DNA of 64,000 nt from MED-G105 sp038522945 (GTDB lineage: Bacteria; Pseudomonadota; Alphaproteobacteria; Caulobacterales; Parvularculaceae). Below the pieces are notes generated by a model that made no database searches, was not told where the DNA came from, and was given only the letters and a program-made list of their open reading frames with translations. The stretch is from positions 124,001 through 188,000 of the forward strand of contig JBCBJV010000005.1 of the NCBI GenBank assembly GCA_038522945.1, given 5' to 3'. Shown piece after piece: positions 1 through 8,521 of the stretch (position 1 is the first letter of the stretch; every line of letters starts with the position of its first letter). The translations under genes were made by a program, and so were the position numbers.

Positions 1-1244
1 TTATTGCGACTGGCGTTCTTTCCCTTGTGGCGATCGCATTCGTTACAAACCAGGTCTGGGGATTCGGCGAAGTGATCGGCCAGACGGCGAACGGCAAAGA
101 TTTCACCGGCATGGATTTGTTCCTATGCGGTATTTTGGGCCTCGCTATCACAGGCCTCATTGTCTGGGTCACCGAGTATTACACAGGCACGGCATTTCGC
201 CCTGTTAAATCGGTTGCGGCTGCATCTGAAACCGGCCACGGCACCAATGTGATCCAGGGGCTTGCGGTTTCCATGGAAGCAACGGCGGCCCCTGCGATTT
301 TCATCGTTGTGGGGATCATCGTCGCCTCGAACCTTGGCGGCCTTTATGGCATCGCAACGGCTGTGACGGTGATGCTTGCACTGGCTGGCATGATCGTCGC
401 CCTCGACGCTTTTGGTCCGGTGACGGACAATGCTGGCGGTATTGCGGAAATGGCCGGCCTTGAGGGGTCGGTTCGCGACACCACCGATGCACTCGACGCG
501 GTTGGCAACACGACCAAAGCCGTCACCAAAGGGTATGCCATTGGCTCAGCTGGTCTCGGCGCGCTGGTCCTGTTTGCGGCGTACACAGAAGACATCAACC
601 ACTTTGTGAGTCATCCAGAAGAGTTCCCGTTCTTTGCGGACGTGGCGATCGACTTCTCGCTCTCCAACCCGTACGTGGTTGTGGGCCTCTTCTTTGGTGG
701 CCTCCTGCCCTATCTCTTCGGCTCCATGGCCATGCAGTCAGTTGGCCGAGCGGCGGGCGCCGTTGTGGAGGAAGTCCGCACCCAGTTCCGGGAAGACCCA
801 GGCATCATGGCCGGCACCTCCAAGCCGAACTATGGACGTACCGTCGACATGCTGACGCGTGCGGCCATCAAAGAGATGGTTGTTCCGTCAATGCTGCCGA
901 TCTTTTCACCGATCGTCCTATACTTCGTGATCAACGCCGTTGCCGACAAATCGGCAGCCCTCTCCGCGGTTGGCGCGATGCTCATGGGCGTCATCATCAC
1001 CGGCCTTTTTGTGGCGCTTTCCATGACCGCCGGCGGCGGCGCATGGGACAACGCCAAGAAGTACATTGAAGATGGAAACCACGGCGGCAAGGGTTCAGAA
1101 GCTCATAAGGCAGCTGTGACCGGCGATACGGTGGGTGATCCGTATAAGGACACAGCAGGACCTGCGGTTAACCCGATGATCAAGATCACAAACATCGTGG
1201 CGCTGCTTCTTTTGGCAGCTCTTGCGGGCGGCGGCGCGGCGTAG
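1..1244 (+). CDS. hppA: Membrane-bound proton-translocating pyrophosphatase, C-terminal part (5' end outside window)
   Basis: The frame is open from base 3 to the TAG at 1242-1244, so about 413 C-terminal residues of a family that is usually about 700 aa are present. HppA hydrolyses pyrophosphate and pumps H+ (or Na+) across the inner membrane. Visible family hallmarks are the DNAGGIAEMAGL segment, the GGAWDNAKKYIEDG loop with the following GKGSEAHKAAVTGDTVGDP stretch, and many hydrophobic spans. The segment GNTTKAVTKGYAIGSA has Lys where K+-dependent enzymes usually have Ala, so I infer the K+-independent H+-pumping class. A strong terminator follows, so this is the last gene of its transcript. 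Confidence 0.97.
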   Translation, partial: IATGVLSLVAIAFVTNQVWGFGEVIGQTANGKDFTGMDLFLCGILGLAITGLIVWVTEYYTGTAFRPVKSVAAASETGHGTNVIQGLAVSMEATAAPAIFIVVGIIVASNLGGLYGIATAVTVMLALAGMIVALDAFGPVTDNAGGIAEMAGLEGSVRDTTDALDAVGNTTKAVTKGYAIGSAGLGALVLFAAYTEDINHFVSHPEEFPFFADVAIDFSLSNPYVVVGLFFGGLLPYLFGSMAMQSVGRAAGAVVEEVRTQFREDPGIMAGTSKPNYGRTVDMLTRAAIKEMVVPSMLPIFSPIVLYFVINAVADKSAALSAVGAMLMGVIITGLFVALSMTAGGGAWDNAKKYIEDGNHGGKGSEAHKAAVTGDTVGDPYKDTAGPAVNPMIKITNIVALLLLAALAGGGAA

Positions 1245-1271
1245 GCCAAACCTCGACCTGAAAAATCACTG

Positions 1272-1306
1272 AAAGCCCCGGCCTCAGCGCCGGGGCTTTT
1301 ATTTTT
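1272..1306 (+). terminator. Rho-independent terminator after hppA
   Basis: AAAGCCCCGGC pairs with GCCGGGGCTTT around a short loop, followed by a T-rich run. It starts 28 bp after the hppA stop codon. Confidence 0.9.
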
Positions 1307-1397
1307 AACTAAACAAAGCACTAACCATATTTCGTCTCGGATCATTTACCCCGTTGCGATACCTGCCAAAGCAGTTTGTTTCGGAAAGCAGGAAAAC

Positions 1398-2033
1398 GTG
1401 TTCGGTCGCAGGCAAAACCTCATCGCAGCTTTCGTGTGCCTCTTCACGGGGATCACCAGCGTCCCTGCACTGGCTGCGACCGCCTCTTTTTCCGCCCCTG
1501 TTGCGACGCCCTCAGATATTGCCGGGTCACCCGATGGCAACGGCGTCCTGATCACGCCCGGCCTCAGCGCCCTACTGATTGTTGATCCCCGATTTGCAAC
1601 AGCGCCCGGCGAGACAGTGGAGATCTTCGCGGTAACGGGCGGGCCGGGGAGTGCAAACGCGCGACTGACTTTTGGTCAGTTTGATGGCACGACTTTTTCC
1701 GCCGGGCACAGCCAAGTTTTTAACTCTGCCGGCGGGTCAGTTTCGCTGAACTTTTTGTTCTTTACCGGCTGCGCTCCCCTTGGATGTAACGCCATCCAAG
1801 TTGAAAGCCTTGCTGCGTTTGCAGGCGCAACGGGATTTGCCCTTGATGCCGTATCTGTCGGCGGTACCTTTCTGACCGCGGCCACGAACCCTGTTTCCAG
1901 CGCACCGGAGCCCACAACTTGGGCATTGATGATCCTCGGCTTTATGGGCCTTGCATGGCGGATGAAAGCTGGTCGGCGCAATCCAGAAGTGGAGAGCCAT
2001 TGGCTCCACGACCCGCTGCTCGTGGCCAGCTAG
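1398..2033 (+). CDS. PEP-CTERM sorting-domain exported protein
   Basis: A 211 aa protein with a GTG start preceded by AGGA. Residues 1-26 form a signal peptide ending VPALA. Near residue 172 is a PEP-CTERM signal: PEPTTWAL, a hydrophobic stretch (MILGFMGLAW), then basic residues (RMKAGRR). Such tails are recognised and cleaved by exosortase, usually in exopolysaccharide producers. The middle is Gly/Ala/Ser/Thr-rich with a few Cys and no recognised enzyme motif. About 17 residues follow the basic cluster, more than is usual for this signal. No exosortase gene is in the window. Function of the mature protein is unknown. Confidence 0.8.
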   Translation: MFGRRQNLIAAFVCLFTGITSVPALAATASFSAPVATPSDIAGSPDGNGVLITPGLSALLIVDPRFATAPGETVEIFAVTGGPGSANARLTFGQFDGTTFSAGHSQVFNSAGGSVSLNFLFFTGCAPLGCNAIQVESLAAFAGATGFALDAVSVGGTFLTAATNPVSSAPEPTTWALMILGFMGLAWRMKAGRRNPEVESHWLHDPLLVAS

Positions 2034-2219
2034 CACGCGACCAGAGATCGAACGGGCAAGTCCCGTACGTCCATATCCCAGTGTTCACATAGATCCACTT
2101 GCCGCGAAAGAACTGGTGACCTACCGTTTCGTTGTTGCGTGCGGCTTTGATAGATCCTCAAGGGATCCTCTTCCAGTTCATTAAGTCTGATCGAATGAAC
2201 ATTCAAAGAAAGGTGATTT

Positions 2220-2615
2220 ATGACGACCAAGTTGAAGGCTTTGTTGAATTCTTTTGAAAACACTGTGTTTTTGAAATCGCGCGCAATGCGAGGCGCAGGC
2301 GCCTTAGGGGCACTTTCGATCTTAACTGCGATGGCGGATGAGTTTCGCAATCTCGAAGTTGTGCAAAGCTACCCTGAACTTTCATTGCAGATCGATCGCG
2401 TACAAGGGCAAATCCAAACGGCGGCGTCCGCCATCCAAGTCGGCGCACAAGACATTGCCATTAATGTATATGGGCAACTGGTGCGCGATCTCCCGGCACT
2501 GCATCGCGAAATCTGGAATATCGTGCCTGCTGACATTCGCGGCAACTCGCCTACCGATGATCAAACGCTCATGAGCGCAGCAGAACGCGCGTTGAACATC
2601 CTGGGACTTAACTAG
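2220..2615 (+). CDS. Hypothetical protein, 131 aa
   Basis: The ATG is preceded by GAAAGGTG, a good ribosome binding site. The product is mostly helical in appearance, with a short Ala/Gly-rich stretch around residues 22-38 (AMRGAGALGALSILTAMA) that is weakly hydrophobic. I do not recognise a family. It stands alone between the PEP-CTERM gene and a HAD phosphatase gene, with 186 bp upstream that could hold its promoter. Confidence 0.6.
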   Translation: MTTKLKALLNSFENTVFLKSRAMRGAGALGALSILTAMADEFRNLEVVQSYPELSLQIDRVQGQIQTAASAIQVGAQDIAINVYGQLVRDLPALHREIWNIVPADIRGNSPTDDQTLMSAAERALNILGLN

Positions 2616-2717
2616 ACGTTTTTCTGGAGCGCCTTTTTGGTGAACTGCACGCCTCAAACGTGTCGTCTGTATGCTTTGGGCTTGCATTAACACGGCAAGC
2701 GCGCTCCAACCCCGCCC

Positions 2718-3416
2718 ATGTTCGATGCTATTATCTTCGACTGCGACGGGGTTCTTGTGGACTCTGAAGTGCTTTCCAGGCGGGGCGAGCTTCGGGTCCT
2801 CGAAAAGTTCGGCCTTCCTTATACGGAAGAAGAATTCAGCCGCCGGTTCCTGGGGCTTCACGATATCCCCTTCTTTGATGCCTTGCGGTCCGATTATGAG
2901 GCGCGTCTTCGTCGATCGGCGCCGGAAGATTTCGAGCAGAGATTACTAGAAGGCCGCCGCGCTGAAATGGAGCAACTCACCGCGATCGCAGGCGCCGACC
3001 GGGCCCTCGCCGCGGCGAGACAACGCTTTGAAAAGCTGGCCGTTGCCTCCTCTTCACGCGCCCACTTTTTGGATAAAAAGCTAAAGCGGACCGGGCTCTT
3101 TGATGCCTGTGCGCCCCATATCTACTCCGCGGACCTTGTGGAAAATGCCAAGCCGGCACCCGACATTTTTCTCTACGCCGCCGAAAAGCTCCAGGCGGCC
3201 CCGGAACGATGCCTTGTCCTTGAGGATTCAGAAAACGGCGTCCTCGCCGCAAAGGCAGCGGGCATGACTGCGTTGGGCTTTCTTGGCGGCGGTCACGTTT
3301 TGCCCGGCCATGACGAAGCTCTCGTGGCCCGCGGCGCCAAGGCGGTTGTCGACGATTTCGACCATTTCATCCGCCATCTGCGCGACGATATTCCAGCGCT
3401 GTTAACCTCCTCTTAA
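2718..3416 (+). CDS. HAD-superfamily phosphatase (beta-phosphoglucomutase/GPH-like)
   Basis: A 232 aa cytoplasmic hydrolase. Motif I is DCDGVLVDSE with the nucleophile Asp8 and acid/base Asp10; motif II is the SSS at 111-113; motif III is Lys145 in KPAPDIF; motif IV is LEDSENG at 168-174. The helical cap lies between residues 17 and 90. This is subfamily IA, which includes phosphoglycolate phosphatase and beta-phosphoglucomutase. The substrate cannot be told from sequence. Its stop codon lies inside a CtrA-type box that belongs to the next gene's upstream region. Confidence 0.88.
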   Translation: MFDAIIFDCDGVLVDSEVLSRRGELRVLEKFGLPYTEEEFSRRFLGLHDIPFFDALRSDYEARLRRSAPEDFEQRLLEGRRAEMEQLTAIAGADRALAAARQRFEKLAVASSSRAHFLDKKLKRTGLFDACAPHIYSADLVENAKPAPDIFLYAAEKLQAAPERCLVLEDSENGVLAAKAAGMTALGFLGGGHVLPGHDEALVARGAKAVVDDFDHFIRHLRDDIPALLTSS

Positions 3417-3426
3417 CTTTTTGACA
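3402..3426 (+). promoter_or_regulatory. Perfect CtrA-type box next to a TTGACA -35 hexamer
   Basis: TTAACCTCCTCTTAAC at 3402-3417 is an exact TTAA-N7-TTAAC CtrA consensus. TTGACA follows at 3421-3426. I see no good -10 hexamer 16-18 nt further on. The site is 80-104 bp upstream of the small secreted protein gene at 3506 and overlaps the stop codon of the HAD phosphatase. CtrA control is an inference, supported by cckA being in the same window. Confidence 0.6.
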
Positions 3427-3505
3427 GGTCTGCAGAATTGCCGCGACGGATCGCCCCTCGCGCGTTAGCGTCCCGCCATCAACAACCTGGATGGGAGGCA
3501 CTTCC

Positions 3506-3841
3506 ATGAAAAAAGTATTTGCGTTGGCCCTCGTGGCCGCATTCGGTTCGGCATCTGTCGCAATGGCAGCTACGACCAAAGTTGAGTTTAAGCGCGACAG
3601 CGGCGAGTCCCAAGTCGTTTCACTGGACGGCGCTGGCACAGCAACGCTCGGCGACGGCACAGCGATCCCTTACACCTACGACGAAGCAACGACGACCATG
3701 TGCTTCCAGGTCGCTGCCGACACGCAGAACTGCGCCACTTTTGCAGAACACATTGCTGAGCCAACGGTTGGCTCAACTGTTCGCTACACGTCTTCTGACG
3801 GGGCAGAAGGCACGGCAACGGTTCTGGAAATCACCGAATAA
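3506..3841 (+). CDS. Small periplasmic protein of unknown function
   Basis: I chose the ATG at 3506 because GGGAGG sits 7 nt upstream and residues 1-21 then form a clean signal peptide ending VAMA. An ATG 15 bp further upstream would include the ribosome binding site. The mature part is about 90 aa, with two Cys (in TTTMCFQV and TQNCATF) that could form a disulfide. No family is recognised. The gene is monocistronic: a CtrA-type box lies upstream and a strong terminator 20 bp downstream. Confidence 0.75.
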   Translation: MKKVFALALVAAFGSASVAMAATTKVEFKRDSGESQVVSLDGAGTATLGDGTAIPYTYDEATTTMCFQVAADTQNCATFAEHIAEPTVGSTVRYTSSDGAEGTATVLEITE

Positions 3842-3862
3842 GCTTTGACCACTTGATTAGCG

Positions 3863-3896
3863 AAAAGGCCGGTCCAATTGGGCCGGCCTTTTTGTT
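3863..3896 (+). terminator. Rho-independent terminator
   Basis: AAAAGGCCGG and CCGGCCTTTTT form a GC-rich stem around TCCAATTGGG, ending in a T run. It closes the transcript of the 3506-3841 gene. Confidence 0.9.
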
Positions 3897-4127
3897 TGCC
3901 TAGGTTTTGGGCTTGAGCATCGACTTACTACTCTGTATAAGGATGGTAATAAGAATAGAATATACCTTGTACCGATTATCCCCGGAGGCGCACAGTCATA
4001 ATCATAACGGGTGCATAAGACGCTATTTACGCCCCCGATACGGTCCTGGGATCCTTTGCACAATCAGAGACTTCGATTCGAAGAATCGCACCAAGGTTTC
4101 AGTATATTTTCGACTGAATGAATAAAC

Positions 4128-4155
4128 TGCACCACTGATGAGTTTACTTGGTGCA
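4128..4155. repeat. Inverted repeat upstream of the small acidic gene
   Basis: TGCACCA (4128-4134) and TGGTGCA (4149-4155) are a perfect 7-bp inverted repeat with a 14-nt spacer, 39 bp before the next start codon. It may be an operator or an mRNA hairpin. The rest of the 3897-4193 gap is relatively AT-rich, and I see no gene or RNA in it. Confidence 0.4.
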
Positions 4156-4193
4156 TTCGGGATGAGCCACGTGCGGCCAATAAGGAAATGACC

Positions 4194-4487
4194 ATGAACC
4201 CATTACTCAGTATCTTGAACTCCGAACCTAGTGAGACAATCGTTTTCTTCGATACCACTAATCTTGATCAGGACGGCGACGACTTTGTTTCTCTCAGCGA
4301 TGAACCATTCTTCGAAGAAGAACCGATCGTGACGGACGGCGGGACCGTGATTTCGGCGACCGCGGCAGGGGGCTCAGTCGAAGTGCTCACAGATCTCGGC
4401 TTCTCTCTCGACGGGCGCCTAGACAGTCTTGGTGGCGGCGTTGGAGACTTTCAAACACAATTCAGCTTTAACGACTTCGGTCTTTAA
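4194..4487 (+). CDS. Small acidic protein of unknown function
   Basis: A 97 aa product from the ATG at 4194. An ATG at 4188 is in frame, but AAGGA lies only 1 nt before it and 7 nt before 4194. The sequence is rich in Asp/Glu and Gly, with no Cys, no signal peptide and no membrane span. The motif TNLDQDGDDF resembles an acidic Ca-binding loop but is not a full EF-hand. I recognise no family. Codon use looks similar to that of neighbouring genes. Confidence 0.5.
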   Translation: MNPLLSILNSEPSETIVFFDTTNLDQDGDDFVSLSDEPFFEEEPIVTDGGTVISATAAGGSVEVLTDLGFSLDGRLDSLGGGVGDFQTQFSFNDFGL

Positions 4488-4682
4488 AATCCAAATCGCC
4501 GGCCGGCCGGTCGGGGACATTGCCCAGTTTCCTTGCTCAATAGTCCCGCCGGATTGCGCTGCTTGCCAGTGTCGGCTTGCCGAAGCGCCGACCCTCCGAT
4601 TGCCGCGTCCCAAACTACCAGCTAGACCCAAGTTTAGTGAAATAGTCAGCTAGGGAGCCAAAGACGGCTTGCGGGAAATACA

Positions 4683-5732
4683 ATGAACTTCGCATCTGAT
4701 AACTGGTCCGGCGCTGCGCCGAAAATTATTGACGCCATTTCCCGGGCAAATGAAGGGCTGTCAGGCGCTTACGGCGGTGATGAGATCACTGCGCGGGCAA
4801 TCGCCAAATTCAAAACGGTTTTTGAAAAAGACGATCTGGAGATTTACTTCGTCGCCACCGGCGGCGCTGCCAATGGCCTTGCTTTGTCGGTGCTCACGCC
4901 CCCCTACGGCATGGTCCTTGGCCACGAAGAAAGCCACATCCAAATGGATGAATGTGCGGGTCCGGAGTTTTTTACCGGTGGCGCGAAGATACTTCCCATT
5001 CCGGGATTTGCCGCAAAACTGACGCCGGAAAGCGTCACGTCTGCCCTGAAAGGCTTTCCCGAACGCCCACCCCATGGGGCTCCGGCATCCGTTCTCTCCC
5101 TAACGCAGGCGACGGAATGTGGCGCGGTTTATTCGCCTGCGGAAATAAAAGCACTCTGTGAGACGGCCAAAGCCAACGGATTGAAAATCCATATGGACGG
5201 TGCGCGTTTTGCCAATGCTGTCGCTTCAAGTAATGCTTCCCCCGCGGATATGACATGGCGCTCAGGCGTCGACGTTTTGTGTTTTGGCGGGACCAAAAAC
5301 GGATGCCTTGCGGCTGAGGCGGTGATCTTCTTCAACCCCGGCGATGCCCAAGACTTTTCGTTTCGGCGCAAAAGAGCGGGCCACCTGGTCTCGAAAATGC
5401 GGTTCATCTCCGCCCAATTTGATGCGTATCTGGACGACAGGCTTTGGCTCGATCTTGCCGCAAGAGCCAACGCCGCTGCGACGAACCTCTCATCGCAACT
5501 CGCCGAGATTGACGGTGTGAAGGTCTGGTACCCCACTGATGCCAACGAGGTCTTTGTCAGCTTTCCGGGCGATATCGCCGACCGGCTTCGAGACCAGGGT
5601 GCAGTGTTTTACCCATGGATTACCCCTGGCGATCCGGCGGGCGGCACGATGCAACGCCTCATTTGCTCCTTCCGTACGTCGGACGCCGAAATTGACGGCT
5701 TCATTGCTGCAGTCCACACTGCGATCAAATAG
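4683..5732 (+). CDS. ltaE: Low-specificity L-threonine aldolase
   Basis: A 349 aa PLP enzyme of fold type I that cleaves L-threonine or allo-threonine to glycine and acetaldehyde. Seen here: a phosphate-binding ATGGAANGLA at 58-67, His81 in GHEESHI (the stacking His), the HMDGARFANA strand at 170-179 holding the pyridine-nitrogen Asp, and the Schiff-base Lys205 in FGGTKNG. The length is normal for the family. The ribosome binding site is weak (GCGGGAAATACA). It stands alone. A related beta-eliminating lyase is the only real alternative. Confidence 0.92.
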   Translation: MNFASDNWSGAAPKIIDAISRANEGLSGAYGGDEITARAIAKFKTVFEKDDLEIYFVATGGAANGLALSVLTPPYGMVLGHEESHIQMDECAGPEFFTGGAKILPIPGFAAKLTPESVTSALKGFPERPPHGAPASVLSLTQATECGAVYSPAEIKALCETAKANGLKIHMDGARFANAVASSNASPADMTWRSGVDVLCFGGTKNGCLAAEAVIFFNPGDAQDFSFRRKRAGHLVSKMRFISAQFDAYLDDRLWLDLAARANAAATNLSSQLAEIDGVKVWYPTDANEVFVSFPGDIADRLRDQGAVFYPWITPGDPAGGTMQRLICSFRTSDAEIDGFIAAVHTAIK

Positions 5733-5800
5733 GCGCGAATGGGGTGCGAACGGGGCGCGCTCATTTATTGGTGCTGATACATGATCTGTGGGGCAAGAAA

Positions 5801-6586
5801 ATGAAATCGATCACAACGACCTTGGCAGCAGGCTTATTGGCGGTCCTTCCGGCCATGTCTCTTTCTGCGGAAGAGGCCCCCAGTACCACCAATTTCTATG
5901 ATGAGGAAACGCGCGTTAATCTTGGTGGCCGCTGGGTCGAGGCGGACATTGCTCTTTATGGAGAGGAAACCGCCGATGGGCGCGGAACGAAAGTCGCTCT
6001 TGTCACCGACGTCACCAAGTTCATCGATGAGACTGAGCGGGACCTGGAGAACTGGATCGCCACAAAGCAAGAGCGCTGCGGCGAGCGTTGGTCTGCAGGT
6101 GAACCAGTCATTGCCTTCCCTGACGGGAAGATCCGATTTGCACTGGACCTAACTGTCGAGGTCTGGACATGTGGCCTTCGAGGCCGGGCAGAACCCAGTC
6201 GCTTTACCCGCGAGAGCGGCAAAGTTGATGTGGTCCTGGAACAATATGTCGAAGACGGATGGCTTCAGGCAAGGCTACATAGGTTTGATATTGATGTTAG
6301 CGAAGGGGTTAGCCGATACCTGCCGCTGGAGTTCATTACACGGCGGATTTTGAACGCAGAGCTGGCAAACCTCAATAAGAATTCCAAATTCTATCGGCCA
6401 CCCAATCCTCTTTATGAGGAAGGCTTTCGGTATGTAAGCTTGACTGGCCGGGTCACCGACGGGGATCGGGTGATCATGAAGGCCAGGTTCATCAACAAAA
6501 ACGAACAGGTTGACCTTGATGACCTCGCCACGTCATTCCGCGAAGAAGGCCTCACCCAACCGCCAAGGCCGCAGCTGGATTATTGA
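5801..6586 (+). CDS. Exported protein of unknown function
   Basis: 261 aa from the ATG at 5801. Residues 1-23 are a signal peptide ending LSAEEA. An in-frame upstream extension of 19 residues would bury the signal peptide, so I rejected it. The mature protein is charged and contains two Cys (TKQERCGERW and EVWTCGLRG) and no transmembrane segment. I do not recognise a domain. It lies between ltaE and a convergent membrane-protein gene. Confidence 0.65.
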   Translation: MKSITTTLAAGLLAVLPAMSLSAEEAPSTTNFYDEETRVNLGGRWVEADIALYGEETADGRGTKVALVTDVTKFIDETERDLENWIATKQERCGERWSAGEPVIAFPDGKIRFALDLTVEVWTCGLRGRAEPSRFTRESGKVDVVLEQYVEDGWLQARLHRFDIDVSEGVSRYLPLEFITRRILNAELANLNKNSKFYRPPNPLYEEGFRYVSLTGRVTDGDRVIMKARFINKNEQVDLDDLATSFREEGLTQPPRPQLDY

Positions 6587-6662
6587 GGAAACGGCAAAAC
6601 TGATCCGCGAAGTTTCGATTTATCCTGGAACTGGGCGCGTTTTCGGCCTTCCCTACCCGATA

Positions 6663-7484
6663 TCACTCAGGCCTTGAACGACTATTTTCATTGGCCCCGA
6701 TCCGCCAGCCGGTGACCGCCAGAAAAACACCTACGACAAGTCCGAGCAATGCCACCGTAGCATTTGGCAATCGGCCAAATGTGGCAACAAACTCGAACCA
6801 CCAATCGCTGTGCGTAAATGTTGCCAGCCCGATCGCCATAAATCCAATTAATAAGGCCGCTTGTATGAACGGTAACCCGTCTCGGCCAAGTCGCGTCGCG
6901 ACCCAGGTCGAAATTGCGACCGTTGCACCGCTTGAAACATACACGCTGATGGCGACATTTTCGAAGTCCTCCGGCCCGGCAATACTCAGCATCGGAACAA
7001 AACGCGGAAGCAGTCGAAAAGCAACCGGATAGATGAGGAACAGGGCAGTCGCCAACATGAAGCCTGCGTGGAGCGTGATGCTCTGGCGACGGCCTAAGGC
7101 CTGAAAATAAAATAATGCAAAGCCAACGACGCTAAGCAGGTCGAACAAGGCAAGGCGCCCGCCTGTACTTTGATTGAAAGCCGTAGGGGCTGCGTTTCCA
7201 TTATTGATGATTAGCAAGCTGCTTGAAAGAAAGAGCGGGAAAAGGAACATGCTGGCTATGCCGCAACGGCGGTGCCACTGCCGCCAGCCGCGATGGATCG
7301 AGTGGGATTGCCCAATCAGCAACAACATCCACAAGACTGCTGTTAGTGAGTGAAAATGAACAATGCCGGTGACTTCTTTCAGCACGCCAAAATAACCGGG
7401 CCAAAATGCCACCAACACAACCATGAAAAGAGTGCCGATCCAAAGCGGCGCGCTCTTGAAAGGCAGGTCGTGTTTCGTGGTCAT
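6663..7484 (-). CDS. Multi-pass membrane protein, possibly DUF2306-like
   Basis: 273 aa with about seven hydrophobic spans. An early segment has His residues placed as in heme- or metal-binding membrane proteins (IVHFHSLTAVLW, then QSHSIHRGWRQWHRRCG). This resembles DUF2306/cytochrome-b561-like families, but I cannot confirm the family. It lies 58 bp downstream of the CPBP-family gene on the same strand and could be cotranscribed with it. Confidence 0.6.
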   Translation of the reverse strand: MTTKHDLPFKSAPLWIGTLFMVVLVAFWPGYFGVLKEVTGIVHFHSLTAVLWMLLLIGQSHSIHRGWRQWHRRCGIASMFLFPLFLSSSLLIINNGNAAPTAFNQSTGGRLALFDLLSVVGFALFYFQALGRRQSITLHAGFMLATALFLIYPVAFRLLPRFVPMLSIAGPEDFENVAISVYVSSGATVAISTWVATRLGRDGLPFIQAALLIGFMAIGLATFTHSDWWFEFVATFGRLPNATVALLGLVVGVFLAVTGWRIGANENSRSRPE

Positions 7485-7542
7485 GTCATCGCCTCTAGAT
7501 GAAAGCTGGGAGAGCCGATCCCAATGAGACTATTCTCTCTGC

Positions 7543-8358
7543 CTAGGGTCGATCGGCAGGGCCACCCCACAGCCAAGCGCGGCCACGTATCCTCAGTCGA
7601 CCGGTGCGTTTGGCAATCATCACAGTAAGGAGGATTGAAACAACGATCACAACGAGCCGAGAGATGTTGGCTGCCATCGGCCCCATGGCGGTTTCCGAAA
7701 CAGAAAAGAGCTCCCACCAGCCGTTCATAAGTACATGAATGGAAGCCGGCACCCAGATGTTGAAATCCCATTCCGAATAAAGCCACGCAAACCATACCCC
7801 GCCAAAGGCGGTGATCGCGAAAATAGCGGCCGCTTCCTGGGGGTCGCTCGACTGATACAGATGGCCTGCGCCAAAGATCAGCGCCCCCAAGAGAGCCGCT
7901 GGCAAGAAGCCCCAACCTGCAAATCGGAATAAAAAGCCAAACAGAAATGCCCGGTAGAAGATCTCCTCAAAAACGCCAGGCATCAAAGCCCCGTTCACCA
8001 ATACGCGAATAAGGTCAGTGGGCGGATTAAAAGGTGATGTGGCAGCAATCGCCGCCAGCATGATCGATGTAACAAGGAGGCCAAATCCAACACCGACAAG
8101 CAGCGATTTCGTCAATCCGAGTGCGGAAAGGCTCCGGGATGGCCCAAAAAGGAGCGCTCCAATTGCAAGCGGGACGAGGAGCTGCGGCAAATATCGGAGG
8201 GAGAACACGGCGCCCGTACGGTCCCAGCCTGTCGTCTGTGCTGCAAGCGCCTTGAACAATGTCCAATCATATGTGTCCAGGCCCCAGAAGACCCCGATCA
8301 CCAATATTGTTACGACCCAAGCGGGACGCGACGAATATGATCGATCCGGGTTATGCAT
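7543..8358 (-). CDS. CPBP-family intramembrane metalloprotease
   Basis: 271 aa from the ATG at 8358; an upstream in-frame GTG at 8382 is possible. The CPBP/Abi (PF02517) motifs are visible: EEIFYR (EExxxR), a FGAGHLY segment (FxxxH) and the C-terminal HVLMNG (HxxxN/B). There are about eight membrane spans. Members are Rce1-like prenyl-protein proteases or act in bacteriocin self-immunity and protein maturation; the substrate here is unknown. It probably forms a two-gene unit with the membrane protein gene downstream. Confidence 0.85.
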   Translation of the reverse strand: MHNPDRSYSSRPAWVVTILVIGVFWGLDTYDWTLFKALAAQTTGWDRTGAVFSLRYLPQLLVPLAIGALLFGPSRSLSALGLTKSLLVGVGFGLLVTSIMLAAIAATSPFNPPTDLIRVLVNGALMPGVFEEIFYRAFLFGFLFRFAGWGFLPAALLGALIFGAGHLYQSSDPQEAAAIFAITAFGGVWFAWLYSEWDFNIWVPASIHVLMNGWWELFSVSETAMGPMAANISRLVVIVVSILLTVMIAKRTGRLRIRGRAWLWGGPADRP

Positions 8359-8521
8359 CACAGTCTTCTTCCCCCAGCCCACAGACGCAGTTTACGCCGC
8401 TCAAGTCATTCATATGTTGAGACTAACGGAAATAGCAGGGCATCATCAAGGCGATTGACCGGATCAGCCAATCTTCACAACTGAGGGAACGTCACAATGA
8501 TCAGCGCTAATCTAGGATGGA

